Below are positions 42,907 through 42,960 of a DNA stretch of 42,960 nucleotides, one piece after another. The position numbers and the translations under genes were made by a program. Position 1 is the stretch's first letter. Each line of letters starts with the position of its first letter. This DNA comes from Leptolyngbya sp. FACHB-8 (GTDB taxonomy: Bacteria > Cyanobacteriota > Cyanobacteriia > Elainellales > Elainellaceae). Location: assembly GCF_014695575.1 (NCBI RefSeq), contig NZ_JACJOO010000028.1, forward strand, positions 1 to 42,960. The letters run 5' to 3'. The notes beneath the pieces were generated by a model that did not search any database, was not told the origin of the DNA, and worked only from the letters and a program-made list of their open reading frames with translations.

Positions 42907-42960
42907 ATGACAGGACGTCCTTTTCAAGTCACGGTGACGGAGAGCCTGGAGCAGTTAGAG
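42907..42960 (+). CDS. Probable N-terminus of an IS630-type transposase (partial, runs off the window)
   Basis: From the ATG at 42907 the frame reads MTGRPFQVTVTESLEQLE to the end of the window. This resembles the first residues of IS630-family transposases in cyanobacteria, whose N-terminus has an ESLEELEK helix. Only 18 residues are visible, so the call is weak and the intactness of the element cannot be judged. An alternative in-frame ATG at 42900 belongs to another frame. Confidence 0.4.
   Translation, partial: MTGRPFQVTVTESLEQLE

Noticed and set aside
1-42960. CRISPR array
   Set aside because: The palindromes are dispersed, of different families and unevenly spaced, with no regular repeats and spacers.
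1-42960. tRNA or rRNA genes
   Set aside because: No T-loop consensus (GGTTCRAATCC) with matching acceptor stem, and no rRNA-like conserved stretch, was found on reading the sequence; a covariance search was not possible.

Overview
The window is from a cyanobacterium. The octamer GCGATCGC (HIP1) and near-variants recur inside and between genes, and the gene set fits: CrtR carotenoid hydroxylase, a caspase-like protein with a GUN4-like C-terminus, a cyanobacterial-type ScpB, LpxD and UvrA. The host looks like a filamentous or Leptolyngbya-like lineage with long intergenic spaces, but the genus cannot be fixed from sequence alone. No rRNA, tRNA or CRISPR array was seen.

Layout. 1-6.5 kb: a type IV pilin-like protein, a possible small RNA with its own terminator, a conserved hypothetical, ScpB, a LysE-type exporter (minus), then aldehyde dehydrogenase followed by its usual partner DUF779. 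6.7-14.8 kb: a parvulin-type isomerase, DUF2237, a [2Fe-2S] thioredoxin-like ferredoxin protein, small membrane proteins, a secreted peptidoglycan-binding protein, a stress-protein-like membrane protein and Dps. 15-22.6 kb: several small cyanobacterial hypotheticals, MgtC/SapB, a 453-residue membrane protein, a BaeRF-like protein, a lone receiver domain and DUF2294. 23.5-28 kb: UvrA and CrtR. 29-34 kb: a 1665-residue modular adhesin-like protein (RTX, triple Ig-like repeats, malectin-like, propeller). 34.1-40.1 kb (minus): a caspase-fold protein that has lost both catalytic residues and ends in a GUN4-like domain; a ROK sugar kinase fused to a degenerate histidine-kinase module; and an OppC-type permease 16 bp upstream of the kinase. 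40.2-42.9 kb: a MarR-GNAT fusion with a tandem operator, LpxD, an Spx/ArsC-like protein, and at the edge the first codons of what looks like an IS630-type transposase.

The most striking feature is non-coding. At least eight families of short (about 70-135 bp) palindromic elements are scattered through the spacers. Several families have conserved terminal inverted repeats and, where they can be read, family-specific target duplications: 9 bp in both copies of one family, 8 bp, 6 bp, 4 bp (CTAG), 3 bp and TA. The centres of many unrelated families share the same kind of tip, a three-base loop (usually GAA) closed by a C-G pair, as in GCGAAGC. Many sit exactly at stop codons, so they may double as transcription terminators or 3' UTR structures. 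One element is inserted inside another with a perfect duplication. Functions for genes are by family recognition from translated sequence; the element families, duplications and nesting were read directly from the bases.
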